Positions 42,590 through 52,996 of a DNA stretch of 64,000 bases are shown here, piece after piece. The notes under the pieces were generated by a model. It ran no database searches and was not told the origin of the DNA. It was given only the letters and a program-made list of their open reading frames with translations. Source of the DNA: Saccharicrinis sp963663905 (GTDB lineage Bacteria; Bacteroidota; Bacteroidia; Bacteroidales; Marinilabiliaceae); assembly GCA_963663905.2 (NCBI GenBank), contig OY760657.1, positions 1,488,001-1,552,000 of the forward strand, in the 5' to 3' direction. A program made the translations under genes and the position numbers. Within the stretch, counting starts at the first letter, position 1; every line of letters starts with the position of its first letter.

Positions 42590-45055
42590 ATGAATAATAC
42601 ACAAAAGAAAATGAAGAATTTATTTTATATACTGGCTGTATTCCTTTTAGTATTTTCTAGTTGTGATTACAATGATGAAAATTTTGAAGGATTGGATGAC
42701 ATGACGGAGCCAACAAATGTACAATCTATAGAATTAACCTTATCAGAAGATAATTATTCTTCTATCTCAAGTAATTCTGAAAATAAAACATTGGCTGAAA
42801 CTGCAGGAATTTCATCGGAGTTATCTGCATTAAAAACAACACAAGCTTTTACATCAACACTGACTGGTGCAGAATATATTCCGGCGTTTTTAAACGATGA
42901 GTATTACACTGCTGATGAAGGTTATGCTATAAAAGTAACTTACAATTATATTGAAGATGCACCTGATTATTTAAATGATATTGCAGGAGCTGAGCTTTAT
43001 ACAGCAACAAATGATGATTATGCTATAGCTTGGGGTGCATCAGGTAATACTTATTTAACACCTTCTTATCCAATAGAGAATTATGCTAACACTATATTGT
43101 CACAAGCATATGAGTCTGCTGAAGAAGGGGATGTTAAAGTATTAGCATATAACTATTATGAAGGTGGTAATATTGAAATCAGAACATCTTTAAATGAAGA
43201 TTTTGAGTCTATAACTACATATGAAGATGTAGCAGTTTCTGGATGGACTAATTTTGCAGAAACAGGTGATGTTTTATGGCAAGGTCGTTCTTATAGCAGT
43301 AATTTATATCCACAATGTACTGCTTATGGTGCAAGTGGTGATGTTGTTTCGTGGTTGATATCACCTTCAGTTACTTTGTCAGGTATTGAAAACCCTAAAT
43401 TAACGTTTGATGTTACTTTAGGTTATTACAATGCAGACTGTTTACACGTTATGATATCAGATGATTATAACGGAGTAGATCCTACTACAGCTACATGGAC
43501 TGATGTTACATCTGCATTTGCATTTTATCACGCATCAAGTGGTTATACAAGTATGTATTGTCCAGGTGTTTACGATTTAAGTAGTTATACTGAAAGTCCA
43601 ATTTATATTGCATTTAAGTATGTAGGTAATTCATCTACAGCAACAACAACCGTTCAAATAGATAATGTTCAAGTGAATTCAGATATCACTGTATCTGAAG
43701 ATGCAGCGTATACTGAAGACTTTACTGCAGGTATAGATAGTTGGACAAATGTTGCTGTTCAAGGAACAAAAACATGGTCTGCAGGTTCATATAGTGGTAC
43801 TAGTTATGCTAAAATTAGTGCTTATGGAACTACTGAAGAGCAAGAGGCTTGGTTAGTTTCTCCTACTATTAGCGTACCATCAGGTAATGCGCCTCAATTT
43901 AAGTTCCAGGTATCAGTTGGTTATTATAATGCTTCAGGTTTATCAGTGCTTATTTCTTCTGATTATGTAGATGATGTAACAACTGCAACATGGACTGATA
44001 TTACAGAAAGTTTTGATATTCCAGAGGGACCAACAAGTGGGTACAGTACTTTTGCTGTAGCTGGAGCATATTCTTTAAATGATTATTTAGGTCAAAATGT
44101 TACTGTAGCATTTAAATATGTAGGAAATGGAAGTGATAGCAGAACAACAACATACGAAGTAGCTGATGTTAATGTTGTTTCATATACTAAAACAGCTAGT
44201 GCTTCATTAAAATCATTAAGTACAAAATCAAGTACTTTCTATACTACATATTATATTCCATATGAATATAACGGATCAAAATGGGAGCAATATGAAGGCG
44301 TTGTTATGCCGAACTCTGCTGATTATGAGTCTATGGGTATAGGCTATTTCTCATCTTCAGTTTCAATTGATGACTATTTAGAAACTTTCTTAGAACAAAA
44401 TTATCCATATGCACAAGAAGAAGATATTGTTGCAGTGGGTTATTTATATGGAAGTGTAACAGGTCTGGGTGCTAAAGAATTTATCTATACTTCAGGAGAA
44501 TGGATGAGTAGTGTTGATCCTGTAGAAGTAACAGAACAGTTTGTTAAATCATCAACTGGTTTTGTTTGGGATCCAAGTGTGGTTATTAATTTATTGCCAG
44601 TTAAAAATTCAGAACCAGCTACCACTTTCTATCAAGCAGCAACTGATTGGGTTTGGGAGAATGTAGATCAGGCAGAGTTAGGTGCTTCAAATAAAGGTGA
44701 TGGTTATGTAACTTCCTACGGTAATAATGAATACTATACTGGATGTTCTGCATACTATAATAATATTGACATGCGTCCAGCACAAGCAATTGCACAATAT
44801 TCTGCTGGATATGAAGGTATGACTGATGACGAAATAGTAGCTTTAATGACTGAAAGACTTAAAGTTGTTATGGGCGAAGTGCTTGCGGTTCAATATCCAG
44901 ATGTAGAACCTATTTCAGGTGTAGATTATACTTATACTGTGAATGTTGGTATTTATACTGGTTCTTCAATTACAGATGTAACTCATAGCTTAGTTTATAA
45001 AGTATCGGGAGTAGGAGAGTTTGAATATGTAAGCGGTCCTACGGCTATTGAATAA
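42590..45055 (+). CDS. Surface lipoprotein with two tandem beta-sandwich (choice-of-anchor J-like) repeats
   Basis: The product is 821 residues from ATG 42590, or 814 from ATG 42611, which gives a tidy lipoprotein signal peptide MKNLFYILAVFLLVFSSC; I favour the latter as the likely true start. After the Cys come DYNDENFEGLDD. Residues about 200-365 and 375-530 are two related modules: EDF...WTN...W..GRSYS..., AW..SP, F.V..GYYNA, VLIS.DY, TATWTDIT, VAFKYVGN. A third distinct region (about 545-821) ends the protein. It follows the receptor with 3 nt between stop and start and shares its operon. It may capture ligand for the receptor (inference). Confidence 0.75.
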   Translation: MNNTQKKMKNLFYILAVFLLVFSSCDYNDENFEGLDDMTEPTNVQSIELTLSEDNYSSISSNSENKTLAETAGISSELSALKTTQAFTSTLTGAEYIPAFLNDEYYTADEGYAIKVTYNYIEDAPDYLNDIAGAELYTATNDDYAIAWGASGNTYLTPSYPIENYANTILSQAYESAEEGDVKVLAYNYYEGGNIEIRTSLNEDFESITTYEDVAVSGWTNFAETGDVLWQGRSYSSNLYPQCTAYGASGDVVSWLISPSVTLSGIENPKLTFDVTLGYYNADCLHVMISDDYNGVDPTTATWTDVTSAFAFYHASSGYTSMYCPGVYDLSSYTESPIYIAFKYVGNSSTATTTVQIDNVQVNSDITVSEDAAYTEDFTAGIDSWTNVAVQGTKTWSAGSYSGTSYAKISAYGTTEEQEAWLVSPTISVPSGNAPQFKFQVSVGYYNASGLSVLISSDYVDDVTTATWTDITESFDIPEGPTSGYSTFAVAGAYSLNDYLGQNVTVAFKYVGNGSDSRTTTYEVADVNVVSYTKTASASLKSLSTKSSTFYTTYYIPYEYNGSKWEQYEGVVMPNSADYESMGIGYFSSSVSIDDYLETFLEQNYPYAQEEDIVAVGYLYGSVTGLGAKEFIYTSGEWMSSVDPVEVTEQFVKSSTGFVWDPSVVINLLPVKNSEPATTFYQAATDWVWENVDQAELGASNKGDGYVTSYGNNEYYTGCSAYYNNIDMRPAQAIAQYSAGYEGMTDDEIVALMTERLKVVMGEVLAVQYPDVEPISGVDYTYTVNVGIYTGSSITDVTHSLVYKVSGVGEFEYVSGPTAIE

Positions 45056-45077
45056 TATATCTTATTTTTATTATATG

Positions 45078-45110
45078 AAGGCTATCTCTTATTGAGATAG
45101 CCTTTTTTCA
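45078..45110 (+). terminator. Terminator of the TonB receptor/lipoprotein operon
   Basis: AAGGCTATCTC (45078-45088) and GAGATAGCCTT (45094-45104) form a perfect 11-bp stem, loop TTATT, followed by T. Confidence 0.93.
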
Positions 45111-45195
45111 TTATTATTCTTCACTTCTATTTTGATAGATTTAGTCTTAAATCATCAAATTTCATATTTATCTCTTATAGTATGTAGGATTTTTC

Positions 45196-45203
45196 TATTT
45201 TTG
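45196..45203 (+). promoter_or_regulatory. Promoter -7 element of the SLC13 permease gene
   Basis: TATTTTTG fits TAnnTTTG and lies 36 nt before the ATG at 45240. Confidence 0.5.
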
Positions 45204-45239
45204 TTTTGTTGAGTGAAATAGAAATCGATTAAACTTTGC

Positions 45240-47018
45240 ATGGAGCATTTTGATGTAATCTTAGTATTTGTTGTACTTGCCTTTATACTAATCTCTTTAT
45301 ATAAAGAACTTTTAGGAGCAGCATTTACTTTTTTTGTTGCAGTTATGATATTAGGATTCTTTGGTGTTTTAACTCCAAAAGAATTGTTGGCAGGTTTTGC
45401 TAATGAGCAAATTGCTGTAATAATAATGCTATTGTTATTAGGTGATGCTATCCGTCAGATTTCAGTTATAGAGATTTTTTTTAGTAAAATATTTCCGCGA
45501 CAAAGTGGATATCGGGGATTTTTATCTCGTATAATGTTATGGATTGGAGGATTTTCAGCATTTTTAAATAATACCCCTTTGGTGGCAGTTATGATGCCTT
45601 ATGTGCATAATTGGTCGAAAAGAAATGATATATCACCCTCAAAATTATTATTACCTCTCTCGTATGCAGCAATTTTAGGTGGATGTGTTACATTAATTGG
45701 AACATCAACAAACCTCATAGTTAATGGTATGGTTATAGATCAGACCATATTTCCTGATATGGAACCTCTTCATATGTTTGATTTCTTTTGGGTAGGATTT
45801 CCAATGTTGGTAATAGGATTCTTATATTTATTTTTCTTCGGAGATAAACTTTTGCCAAAGCGTAGTCCATTAACTAAAAGTATATCAGGATCTGAGCGTA
45901 AATATCTTGTTGAGGCCAAGGTTAAAAAAGATTCAAAGTTGGCAGGAAGAACTATTGAAGATTCAGGATTAGGTAATTCAAAAGGACTTTTTCTTGCAGA
46001 GGTGGTTAGGCGAAATTATACATTTCAGGTTTTTGATAAAAACTTTGTGTTGGAGTCAGGAGATTTGTTAAGATTTGCCGGAGAAAGTGAGGATATAGCT
46101 AATTTATTATCAGATAGCCGGAACCTAAGTTTACCATCTGTTGGGATGATGAGTAAATTAAAAAGAGCCGATGTTGTTGAAATAGTAATTTCTCATAATA
46201 GTACTTTGATTTCTAAAATGGTCAAGGATATTAATTTTAGGAGTAAATATGATTCTGTACTTTTAGCAATTCATAGAAATGGGGAAAGAATTATTGGAAA
46301 ATTAGAGGAAATTAAACTGAAAGCAGGTGATGTAATTTTATTACTTGCAGGTGCCGATTTTAACTCAAGGTCTTCTGATGATATGGATTTTTACCTTATT
46401 TCAAAAGTAAAGGAAGTAAGAAAGCCGGAGAGGTATAAAATATGGACCTTGTTTGGTGGTACTTTACTCGCCATTTTTCTATCAGCATTAAACTTAATTC
46501 CTTTATTTATGGGATTGCTTGTTGTGCTTGTGGTTATAAATATATTGGGAGTTGTAAATGCAAAGGATCTCCCTAAAAGTATTGATTATAATCTAGCAGT
46601 GATTATTGCTTTATCCTTAGCTTTAGGAACAGCTATGATTAAGACGGGTGTAGCTGATATGATTGCTAATTTTATGATATCAATTTTGTTTCCATTTGGC
46701 AAAGTTGCAGTATTGTTGGGGATATACCTCATTACTTCAATTTTAGCTGCTTATATTACGAATAAAGCAGCTGTAGCAATTATATTCCCAATATCCTTAA
46801 CAGCAGCACATACCTTGCAACTTAATCCTCTTCCATTTGCTCTGGTTGTATCCTTTGCTGCAGCAGCAAACTTCTTAACCCCTATTGGCTATCAAACAAA
46901 TCTAATGGTTTACGGACCTGGAGGATATACGTTTAAAGATTTTTTTAGAATTGGTTGGCCTTTAACTTTAATTTATATGGTTGTCACGGTAGCAATACTT
47001 AATTATATGTATCTGTAA
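45240..47018 (+). CDS. SLC13/DASS-family permease with two TrkA-C (RCK-C) domains
   Basis: The protein has 592 residues. Membrane helices occupy about 1-200 and 400-592; the intervening region contains two RCK-C domains (about 218-290 and 310-375). SLLRPLSYAAILGGCVTLIGTSTNLIVNG-like motif (LSYAAILGGCVTLIGTSTNL) marks the SLC13 signature. Such carriers move dicarboxylates, sulfate or other anions with sodium. It is a single-gene unit; substrate is not established. Confidence 0.85.
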   Translation: MEHFDVILVFVVLAFILISLYKELLGAAFTFFVAVMILGFFGVLTPKELLAGFANEQIAVIIMLLLLGDAIRQISVIEIFFSKIFPRQSGYRGFLSRIMLWIGGFSAFLNNTPLVAVMMPYVHNWSKRNDISPSKLLLPLSYAAILGGCVTLIGTSTNLIVNGMVIDQTIFPDMEPLHMFDFFWVGFPMLVIGFLYLFFFGDKLLPKRSPLTKSISGSERKYLVEAKVKKDSKLAGRTIEDSGLGNSKGLFLAEVVRRNYTFQVFDKNFVLESGDLLRFAGESEDIANLLSDSRNLSLPSVGMMSKLKRADVVEIVISHNSTLISKMVKDINFRSKYDSVLLAIHRNGERIIGKLEEIKLKAGDVILLLAGADFNSRSSDDMDFYLISKVKEVRKPERYKIWTLFGGTLLAIFLSALNLIPLFMGLLVVLVVINILGVVNAKDLPKSIDYNLAVIIALSLALGTAMIKTGVADMIANFMISILFPFGKVAVLLGIYLITSILAAYITNKAAVAIIFPISLTAAHTLQLNPLPFALVVSFAAAANFLTPIGYQTNLMVYGPGGYTFKDFFRIGWPLTLIYMVVTVAILNYMYL

Positions 47019-47069
47019 TAGACTTGATTATTCTCTGCTTTGTGAATTGGGTTAATTAAATTTTAATGT

Positions 47070-48188
47070 TTATTGCTTATTAAATTCAGCTAACCATTTG
47101 GGATATTCATTACTTAGTAATTCTTCCGGCCAATATCCATACCATCCGTAACCTGCTCTTCTTTCTGGATTTACTTCAGCTAAAGAGTAGACTTTTTTTC
47201 CAGCTCTTGTACACATAAAAGGTTTGTTAGTCTCAATTTCATAGAAACGAGCCCATATTGGCGGAGCGGTTGAATCATTAATGACAACTCGATCTATATC
47301 AAGATTAACTCCTTTGTATGTTCCTTTGGGTACCTGTATATCTTTTATTCTGATATTGTGCAATTTTGACTCTTCAAGCCACTGAATAGCATCCTTAATT
47401 GATGTATAAATAGAGTCGTTAGGCTTGGCAACTCTCATTAAAAGTTGAATGATGGCTGTTGTTTCTTTTGATGCAATGGATGGTAATTCGTAGGTTCTGG
47501 CTTTAACTGGTTTAAATGTTTCGTGGCTGTGTTGTTGACACCACCCTTTCTTTTTGTTATTGACTACAATCTGACATTTTAATATGGTGCTTAAAGCCTT
47601 TTCTTCAGCTTCAATAAGCTTTTCTTTTAAAGACTTGGATATCCATTGATATTGGGACTTATTTTCTTTTATATCTAATAATAAATGCATAATTCCAGTC
47701 ATAACATTGTCATTAAATGTAATGGCATCCACATCCCAACCTCTCCATCCGCCAGAAGGACGTTGAGTATTTATAATGTATTCTAATCCTTTTTTAGCAC
47801 TTTCTTTAAATATATCATTGCCTGTATTATAATAAAGTTTCGATAAAAATTCTATTTGAGGGTGAGTATTGTCATTATCAAATGTACTCGTTAATGCATG
47901 TTCTGTTAAAGTATGTTTTAACGAATCAACATTGATGTTGGCTAACCAATCCATATTCTTGGGCCAACCACCATCGGGATTCTGATATTTTACGAAGTTT
48001 CTTCCAATAGCTTCTATACTGTCAGTGGAAAAACGTTTGTAATTAAAATTTTGCGAAAATAAATTCCAGTGATGTATTCCATCGCTAAATTTATCTAATG
48101 AAATAGGTAGTTGTTCTTTTGAGTTATTAGTTGATGAAGAACATGAATTTAATATTATTATAGCAAATGCAAGTAATAAGTTACGCAT
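47070..48188 (-). CDS. Pectate lyase family PL10, lipoprotein
   Basis: The protein has 372 residues with a lipoprotein signal peptide ending in LNSC (about 13-16), then NFVKYQNPDGGWPKNMDWL, DNDNTHPQIEFLSKLYYNT and RPSGGWRGWDVDAITFNDN. These match family PL10, which cleaves polygalacturonate by beta-elimination with Ca2+. The location is probably outer membrane or periplasm. It is a lone degradative gene; no other pectin genes are nearby. Confidence 0.85.
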   Translation of the reverse strand: MRNLLLAFAIIILNSCSSSTNNSKEQLPISLDKFSDGIHHWNLFSQNFNYKRFSTDSIEAIGRNFVKYQNPDGGWPKNMDWLANINVDSLKHTLTEHALTSTFDNDNTHPQIEFLSKLYYNTGNDIFKESAKKGLEYIINTQRPSGGWRGWDVDAITFNDNVMTGIMHLLLDIKENKSQYQWISKSLKEKLIEAEEKALSTILKCQIVVNNKKKGWCQQHSHETFKPVKARTYELPSIASKETTAIIQLLMRVAKPNDSIYTSIKDAIQWLEESKLHNIRIKDIQVPKGTYKGVNLDIDRVVINDSTAPPIWARFYEIETNKPFMCTRAGKKVYSLAEVNPERRAGYGWYGYWPEELLSNEYPKWLAEFNKQ

Positions 48189-48227
48189 AGATTTTTCATT
48201 TCGTAAATTAGGAAGGCTTAAAAATAC

Positions 48228-48256
48228 AAAAGGCTTTAGGATTCCTAAAGCCTTTT
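48228..48256 (-). terminator. Terminator of ridA
   Basis: AAAAGGCTTTAGG (48228-48240) and CCTAAAGCCTTTT (48244-48256) form a perfect 13-bp stem with loop ATT, downstream of ridA on the minus strand. Confidence 0.9.
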
Positions 48257-48281
48257 ATGAATAAATATATATTTGAGAATA

Positions 48282-48659
48282 CTATTTACATGCAATAGTT
48301 TCAATTTCTACTAAAACTCCTAACGGAAGTTCTTTTACTGCAAATGCAGCTCTTGCTGGAGGGTTTTCTGAATAATATTTACCATAAATCTCATTCATAT
48401 CCTTGAAGTTTGCCATGTCAGACAATAAACAAGTTGATTTTACAACATCACTAAAGCTATATCCAGCTTCAGTTAATATTGCTTCAATGTTTTTCATAAC
48501 CTGTTCAGATTGTTCTTTTATACCACCTTCTACAGCTTTTCCTGTTTCAGGATTAATTGGAATTTGACCTGAAATAAATAACATTCCATTGGCTTCAATG
48601 GCTTGACTGTATGGTCCAATAGCTGCAGGGGCATTTGATGTACTTATAACCTTTTTCAT
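48282..48659 (-). CDS. ridA: RidA-family enamine/imine deaminase
   Basis: The protein has 125 residues. NAPAAIGPYSQAIEANGMLFISGQIPINPETG and the closing PARAAFAVKELPLGVLVEIETIA are the RidA/YjgF signature; Arg and Glu in the last motif are the catalytic-site residues. RidA hydrolyses reactive 2-aminoacrylate. It lies 58 nt downstream of the LptD gene and is probably in its operon. Confidence 0.95.
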   Translation of the reverse strand: MKKVISTSNAPAAIGPYSQAIEANGMLFISGQIPINPETGKAVEGGIKEQSEQVMKNIEAILTEAGYSFSDVVKSTCLLSDMANFKDMNEIYGKYYSENPPARAAFAVKELPLGVLVEIETIACK

Positions 48660-48717
48660 TTTGTAATATTTATGTTTTTGCTTTAGGATCTATACTTCTA
48701 TATAATGCAATACTTCT

Positions 48718-51483
48718 TTAAAAATTTGGATTGTCTCTTGCGCTACTTCTCTTATCGTACTTTAAATCCTGAAGTAAAGAAGAATTTACACTAATGGAGA
48801 AGAAATAAGACTTGTATTTACCAACCGGAACGAGGTTGAAACTCATTCCCCAACAATGAAGATCTCTGGAAACTCTAAAGTTGGTATGAGAAATTTCTTG
48901 TGTGTCGAAATTATAACCAGACGAAAATGAAAATTTCCATTTAGGTGTTAAAGAGAAATCACCACTAAAGTTTACACTTGAGCTTATCTCCTTTTTGTAA
49001 GCCATTTTACTTTTGTCAAAATCACCATTTGTTAGCCTTAAACTATAGTTAAGAGATAAGTTCCATGGAAATTCAAACTTTGTATAGCCATCATCACCTA
49101 TCTGTGATTCTTGAGCTCCTCTTGTGTTAGCAAAAGCATCAGGTAATTGATCGGCTCTGTCTAATGGATTATTCATATCATTTACTGGAGGAGTGTTTTC
49201 GTCTGGATTTGTGTTGTCTCCGTCTGTTACTCCATTCCTGGCATCTCTCCATTTCTTTAGTTTCTCAGATCCAAAAGAAAGACCAAAGCTTAAATTAGCA
49301 GACTCTAATCGAGCTAGTTTTTGTTTGTTTTTCCACAATGATTCATTAATCCTTATTACGTTACCAGTAGCTGATGTATCTAATGCATAAGGATCAAAAG
49401 TTCCTCCAAAGTTAATGTTTGTACCAAAAATTTTGGTTCTACCACTCATGCTGATTTTTGACCATTTTAGTGAATCTGCCAGGAAGTTATGAGATGTAGA
49501 AAAGTTTAAGCTTTCCAAAATCTTTATTTTTTTATAACCAGTAGAGTCTTTGTCACTTTTTACTTTCATCTCAAGAGTATTACCAAGAGATAAACCTAAA
49601 GAACCGGATTTACCTTTTCCCGGAGTTCCATAGAGAGCACCTTCATATCGGGAGTATTCATAATTAATGATAGAATCAAGGTTTGGATCATAGTATTCAA
49701 ACCAGTCGTAGTAACCATATTTAGCTTTGCCAAAATCAGGACGAGCAGATAAGCTGACTGAAGGTGTCATTACATGGCGTATTTTATCTACTTTATCTCC
49801 AAAAATTGATCTCCAAGGGGTAAAGAATGTATAAAATTTAGTTGATGTACTAACAGAATAGCTATAATCATAAACTCTATTAAAACCACTAGTTGTATCT
49901 TTTACTACAATTTCCTCATTCTCTTCGTCCCATTCTTTTGATATTGATTTTGTATACCATCGTTCCGTGTAATTAACAGATGGCGTTAAGGTAAAATACT
50001 TTAATAACTTTAGGTTCATAGATAATGGGATAGAGTGTTTTGCTCCATTTTCCCATTCCTGTGGAAATTTCTTTTTACCTAATTCACTTTCTTCTGTACT
50101 AATATAGTTTTTTACATTACCAGTATAAGATAAACTGATTTTTTCATACCAGGCTTCTTTGGATCCTACCTTGTTTTTACTTTTAAAAGGGAATATACGA
50201 TTCATCGTTAAAGTAAGATCTGGTGCTGTAAAACTTACTGTAGAATCACTGGTGTTTTGAGATGCCAGTATGTTGGCAGAAAAGTTAAATGGTGCTTTAG
50301 GAAACTTTCTGCTGTATGAAATACTTGATCTTTTTGTACTTTGAGCAAGTGTGTTTACATTGATAATACTGGAAACATTATTTCGGTCGTATGAACTACT
50401 GGAGTAATTTACGCTTGCAGAAAATGTTTGATATGGATTTGCTTTTGAGTCCTGACGATGTGACCAAGTCAAAGAAAAGTCTTTAGATTTGCTGTAGTCA
50501 GGCAAATCTTTATCGCTAGTTACATTAACAATATATTGAAAGTTTAAATTACCTGAGAACTTATAGTTTAACTTATACTTTGAATTTGCTCTTGCTCCCC
50601 ATGATTCATTTGCATAAAGATCACCAGTTACGGCTAAATCAAAATAATCACTTGCAGCCCAATAGTAACCGCCATCACGCAAAAACAAACCTCTGCTACT
50701 TTCTTCTCCATATGATGGCATGATGATACCAGAACTATAACTGCTTGTATTGGGAATAACAGCAAATGGAATACCTAAGGGTAAAGGAATGTCTTCTACT
50801 ACCAGATAGGCTGGACCAGTAATGGTTTTTTTACCAGGTATAACCTTCGCTTTTGTTAGATTTAAATAAAAGTGAGGATGCTCGTGATTGTCACAAGTAC
50901 TATAATGTCCGTCTTTTATTGAAAAAGAATCATCCGGAGCTTTTTTAGCAAATTCACTTACTACATAACCTTCACCTTGTTCTGTAACAACATGTTCAAT
51001 TATGGCTTTTTCACTCTCAAAATTATATTTGATAGTTTTCATCTCATAAGATCCACTTTTGTCAGTAAATACTGGAAGACCAGAAGCTACTCCTAAGGAA
51101 TCCTCAATACCATAAGCGTAAGTTAAACTGCTATCTAAATCTAATTCTATGCATGCTGCAGTAAGCGTTATATCCATATATTTTACTTCTGCATCGCCAT
51201 ATAAAAATACCTTTCGTGATCCATCCATTGTCATTATAATGGAATCTTTTGCGGTATATTCAACATCAGCATCTATACCTAATCCTTCCGATTTCTTAGG
51301 TGGATTAATCATTGCTGAATCCGGAACAAGAGACATAGAGTCTTTAGGTAAGGGTGGAATTGTATCTAAAGAATTATTCTGTGCAAAACAAAAATTATAA
51401 AAAAAACTGAATATCAGAACGATAAATGTAACTGTCGCTTTAATGTAATATCCTTGTTTTGTATTATTTGTATTATGATTCAA
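48718..51483 (-). CDS. LptD-like LPS-assembly outer membrane protein
   Basis: The protein has 921 residues: a signal peptide or anchor (about 14-35), an OstA-like beta-jelly-roll region (DGSRKVFLYGDAEVKYMDITLTAACIELDLDS), and a large barrel. It inserts lipopolysaccharide into the outer leaflet as the plug-and-barrel part of the Lpt machine (family knowledge). The Bacteroidota form differs from E. coli LptD in length and loops. It precedes ridA on the same strand. Confidence 0.85.
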   Translation of the reverse strand: MNHNTNNTKQGYYIKATVTFIVLIFSFFYNFCFAQNNSLDTIPPLPKDSMSLVPDSAMINPPKKSEGLGIDADVEYTAKDSIIMTMDGSRKVFLYGDAEVKYMDITLTAACIELDLDSSLTYAYGIEDSLGVASGLPVFTDKSGSYEMKTIKYNFESEKAIIEHVVTEQGEGYVVSEFAKKAPDDSFSIKDGHYSTCDNHEHPHFYLNLTKAKVIPGKKTITGPAYLVVEDIPLPLGIPFAVIPNTSSYSSGIIMPSYGEESSRGLFLRDGGYYWAASDYFDLAVTGDLYANESWGARANSKYKLNYKFSGNLNFQYIVNVTSDKDLPDYSKSKDFSLTWSHRQDSKANPYQTFSASVNYSSSSYDRNNVSSIINVNTLAQSTKRSSISYSRKFPKAPFNFSANILASQNTSDSTVSFTAPDLTLTMNRIFPFKSKNKVGSKEAWYEKISLSYTGNVKNYISTEESELGKKKFPQEWENGAKHSIPLSMNLKLLKYFTLTPSVNYTERWYTKSISKEWDEENEEIVVKDTTSGFNRVYDYSYSVSTSTKFYTFFTPWRSIFGDKVDKIRHVMTPSVSLSARPDFGKAKYGYYDWFEYYDPNLDSIINYEYSRYEGALYGTPGKGKSGSLGLSLGNTLEMKVKSDKDSTGYKKIKILESLNFSTSHNFLADSLKWSKISMSGRTKIFGTNINFGGTFDPYALDTSATGNVIRINESLWKNKQKLARLESANLSFGLSFGSEKLKKWRDARNGVTDGDNTNPDENTPPVNDMNNPLDRADQLPDAFANTRGAQESQIGDDGYTKFEFPWNLSLNYSLRLTNGDFDKSKMAYKKEISSSVNFSGDFSLTPKWKFSFSSGYNFDTQEISHTNFRVSRDLHCWGMSFNLVPVGKYKSYFFSISVNSSLLQDLKYDKRSSARDNPNF

Positions 51484-51849
51484 TGCGTTTGTGCTTTAAT
51501 TTCCAAGATTCGACAAAAATAAATAAAAATTGATGATAGAAACTTTTTATTTTCAAAATTACCTATCAGTTGTACTTTTTTATTCAATAATTAAAACTGT
51601 TTGGTAATAATTGATGATTAGCTATAAGATTGTGTGATGATATAAGTGTTTGATACATTGGTATGATGTTAATATTTAATTGACTTAATATATTTTGTTC
51701 GGATGCATATCAAATAATTTGCCACTATTTTTATAAAAGTAATTTTTACATGTTTTTTGAAATATTTTATGTACATGAAGGGTAGATTTTCAATAGCAAG
51801 AGTTATTTTTGAGAATTATTAATAATATTATATAGTTGTTGAGTTATAG
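51484..51849. promoter_or_regulatory. Divergent intergenic region between lptD-like and amidase genes
   Basis: The 366 nt hold two promoter elements pointing outwards: TATTTTTG on the minus strand at 51514-51521 (31 nt from lptD) and TATTTTTG on the plus strand at 51804-51811 (39 nt from the amidase). The rest shows no structure I recognise. Confidence 0.6.
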
Positions 51850-52941
51850 ATGAAAAAATCCTTAAGATATATTACCCTTATAGTTTGTATTCTGTTTATA
51901 AGTGTCATAAGTAATTTTGTGTTGGCACAAACTACAGGTAAATTTAAAAAAGTAGTTATAGATGCCGGACATGGAGGAAAGGATCCAGGTGCTCATGGTG
52001 ATTATGCAAAAGAAAAGGATATTGTATTAGCTGTAGCATTGAAACTAGGTAATTATATTGAAAAATATATGCCAGAAGTTGAAGTGGTTTATACAAGAAA
52101 GAAAGATGTATTTGTTCCTTTGTCAGAGAGAGCAGAAATAGCAAATAAGTCAGACGCAAATTTATTTATTTCTATTCATGCTAATTATATTGCAAATCCT
52201 AAAATTACAGGAACCGAAACATTTGCTTTGGGATTACACAGAACTCAGGACAATCTTGAGGTTGCTAAAAAAGAAAACTCTGTAATTGTTTTAGAGGAAG
52301 ACTATTCTACTACATATGAAGATTTTGATCCGAATTCATCTGAATCATATATAATATTTGAGTTGTATCAAAATATTTATTTGAATCAAAGTCTTGAAAT
52401 GGCAGATTTAGTGCAACATCAATTTACAGAAAGAGTTGGTAGAAGAAACAGGGGGGTAAAGCAAGCTGGTTTTTTGGTGTTAAGAGAAACCGCAATGCCT
52501 GGAGTACTTGTTGAATTAGGCTTTTTAAGTAATGCAAACGAAGAAAAATATCTGACTTCCAATGAAGGGCAGGCTTTGTTAGCATCTGGTATATTTAGAG
52601 CTTTTAGAGATTATAAGGAAAATTTTGAAGCTAAAAATAATCTTGATATCAAAGAGGTGCCGATAGCAAAGAAAACAAGTGATATTTTGTATAGAATTCA
52701 GGTGGCCAGTAGTAAGAAACAAATCAAAGAAGGTACTTCGATATATAAAAAATTTGAAAAATTATTTGAGTATCAGGATGGCAAATATTATAAGTATGCC
52801 GTTGGTGAATCCAATAGTTTTAACGATATTAGTTTGCAAGTAAGTAAAGTACAGGAAATTGTTAAAGACTGCTTTGTAATTGCATTTAAAGATGGAAAGA
52901 GAATTTCTTTGCAAGAAGCGAGGAAATTAACAAATGAATAA
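51850..52941 (+). CDS. N-acetylmuramoyl-L-alanine amidase with SPOR-like C-terminus
   Basis: The protein has 363 residues with a signal peptide (about 1-27). The amidase_3 domain shows KKVVIDAGHGGKDPGAHG, ADANLFISIHANYI, and GVLVELGFLSNANEEKYL, with zinc-binding His and Glu residues. The tail DILYRIQVASSKKQIKEG...YYKYAVGESNSF resembles the SPOR/glycan-binding module that directs cell-wall enzymes to septal glycan. It removes stem peptides from peptidoglycan during division. Confidence 0.9.
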   Translation: MKKSLRYITLIVCILFISVISNFVLAQTTGKFKKVVIDAGHGGKDPGAHGDYAKEKDIVLAVALKLGNYIEKYMPEVEVVYTRKKDVFVPLSERAEIANKSDANLFISIHANYIANPKITGTETFALGLHRTQDNLEVAKKENSVIVLEEDYSTTYEDFDPNSSESYIIFELYQNIYLNQSLEMADLVQHQFTERVGRRNRGVKQAGFLVLRETAMPGVLVELGFLSNANEEKYLTSNEGQALLASGIFRAFRDYKENFEAKNNLDIKEVPIAKKTSDILYRIQVASSKKQIKEGTSIYKKFEKLFEYQDGKYYKYAVGESNSFNDISLQVSKVQEIVKDCFVIAFKDGKRISLQEARKLTNE

Positions 52942-52978
52942 TTAGAATAAACTTCAGAGGTAAAAAGCAACTTTTTTA

Positions 52979-52996
52979 TTAGGTGGGGGCACCTAA
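52979..52996. promoter_or_regulatory. Inverted repeat before the GntR gene
   Basis: TTAGGTG (52979-52985) and CACCTAA (52990-52996) are perfect inverted arms around GGGG. It lies 46 nt before the GntR ATG with no T tail, so an autoregulatory operator is more likely than a terminator. Confidence 0.6.

Noticed and set aside
42590..45055. SusD homologue
   Set aside because: No TPR-like helices or SusD motifs; the protein is dominated by two beta-sandwich repeats.
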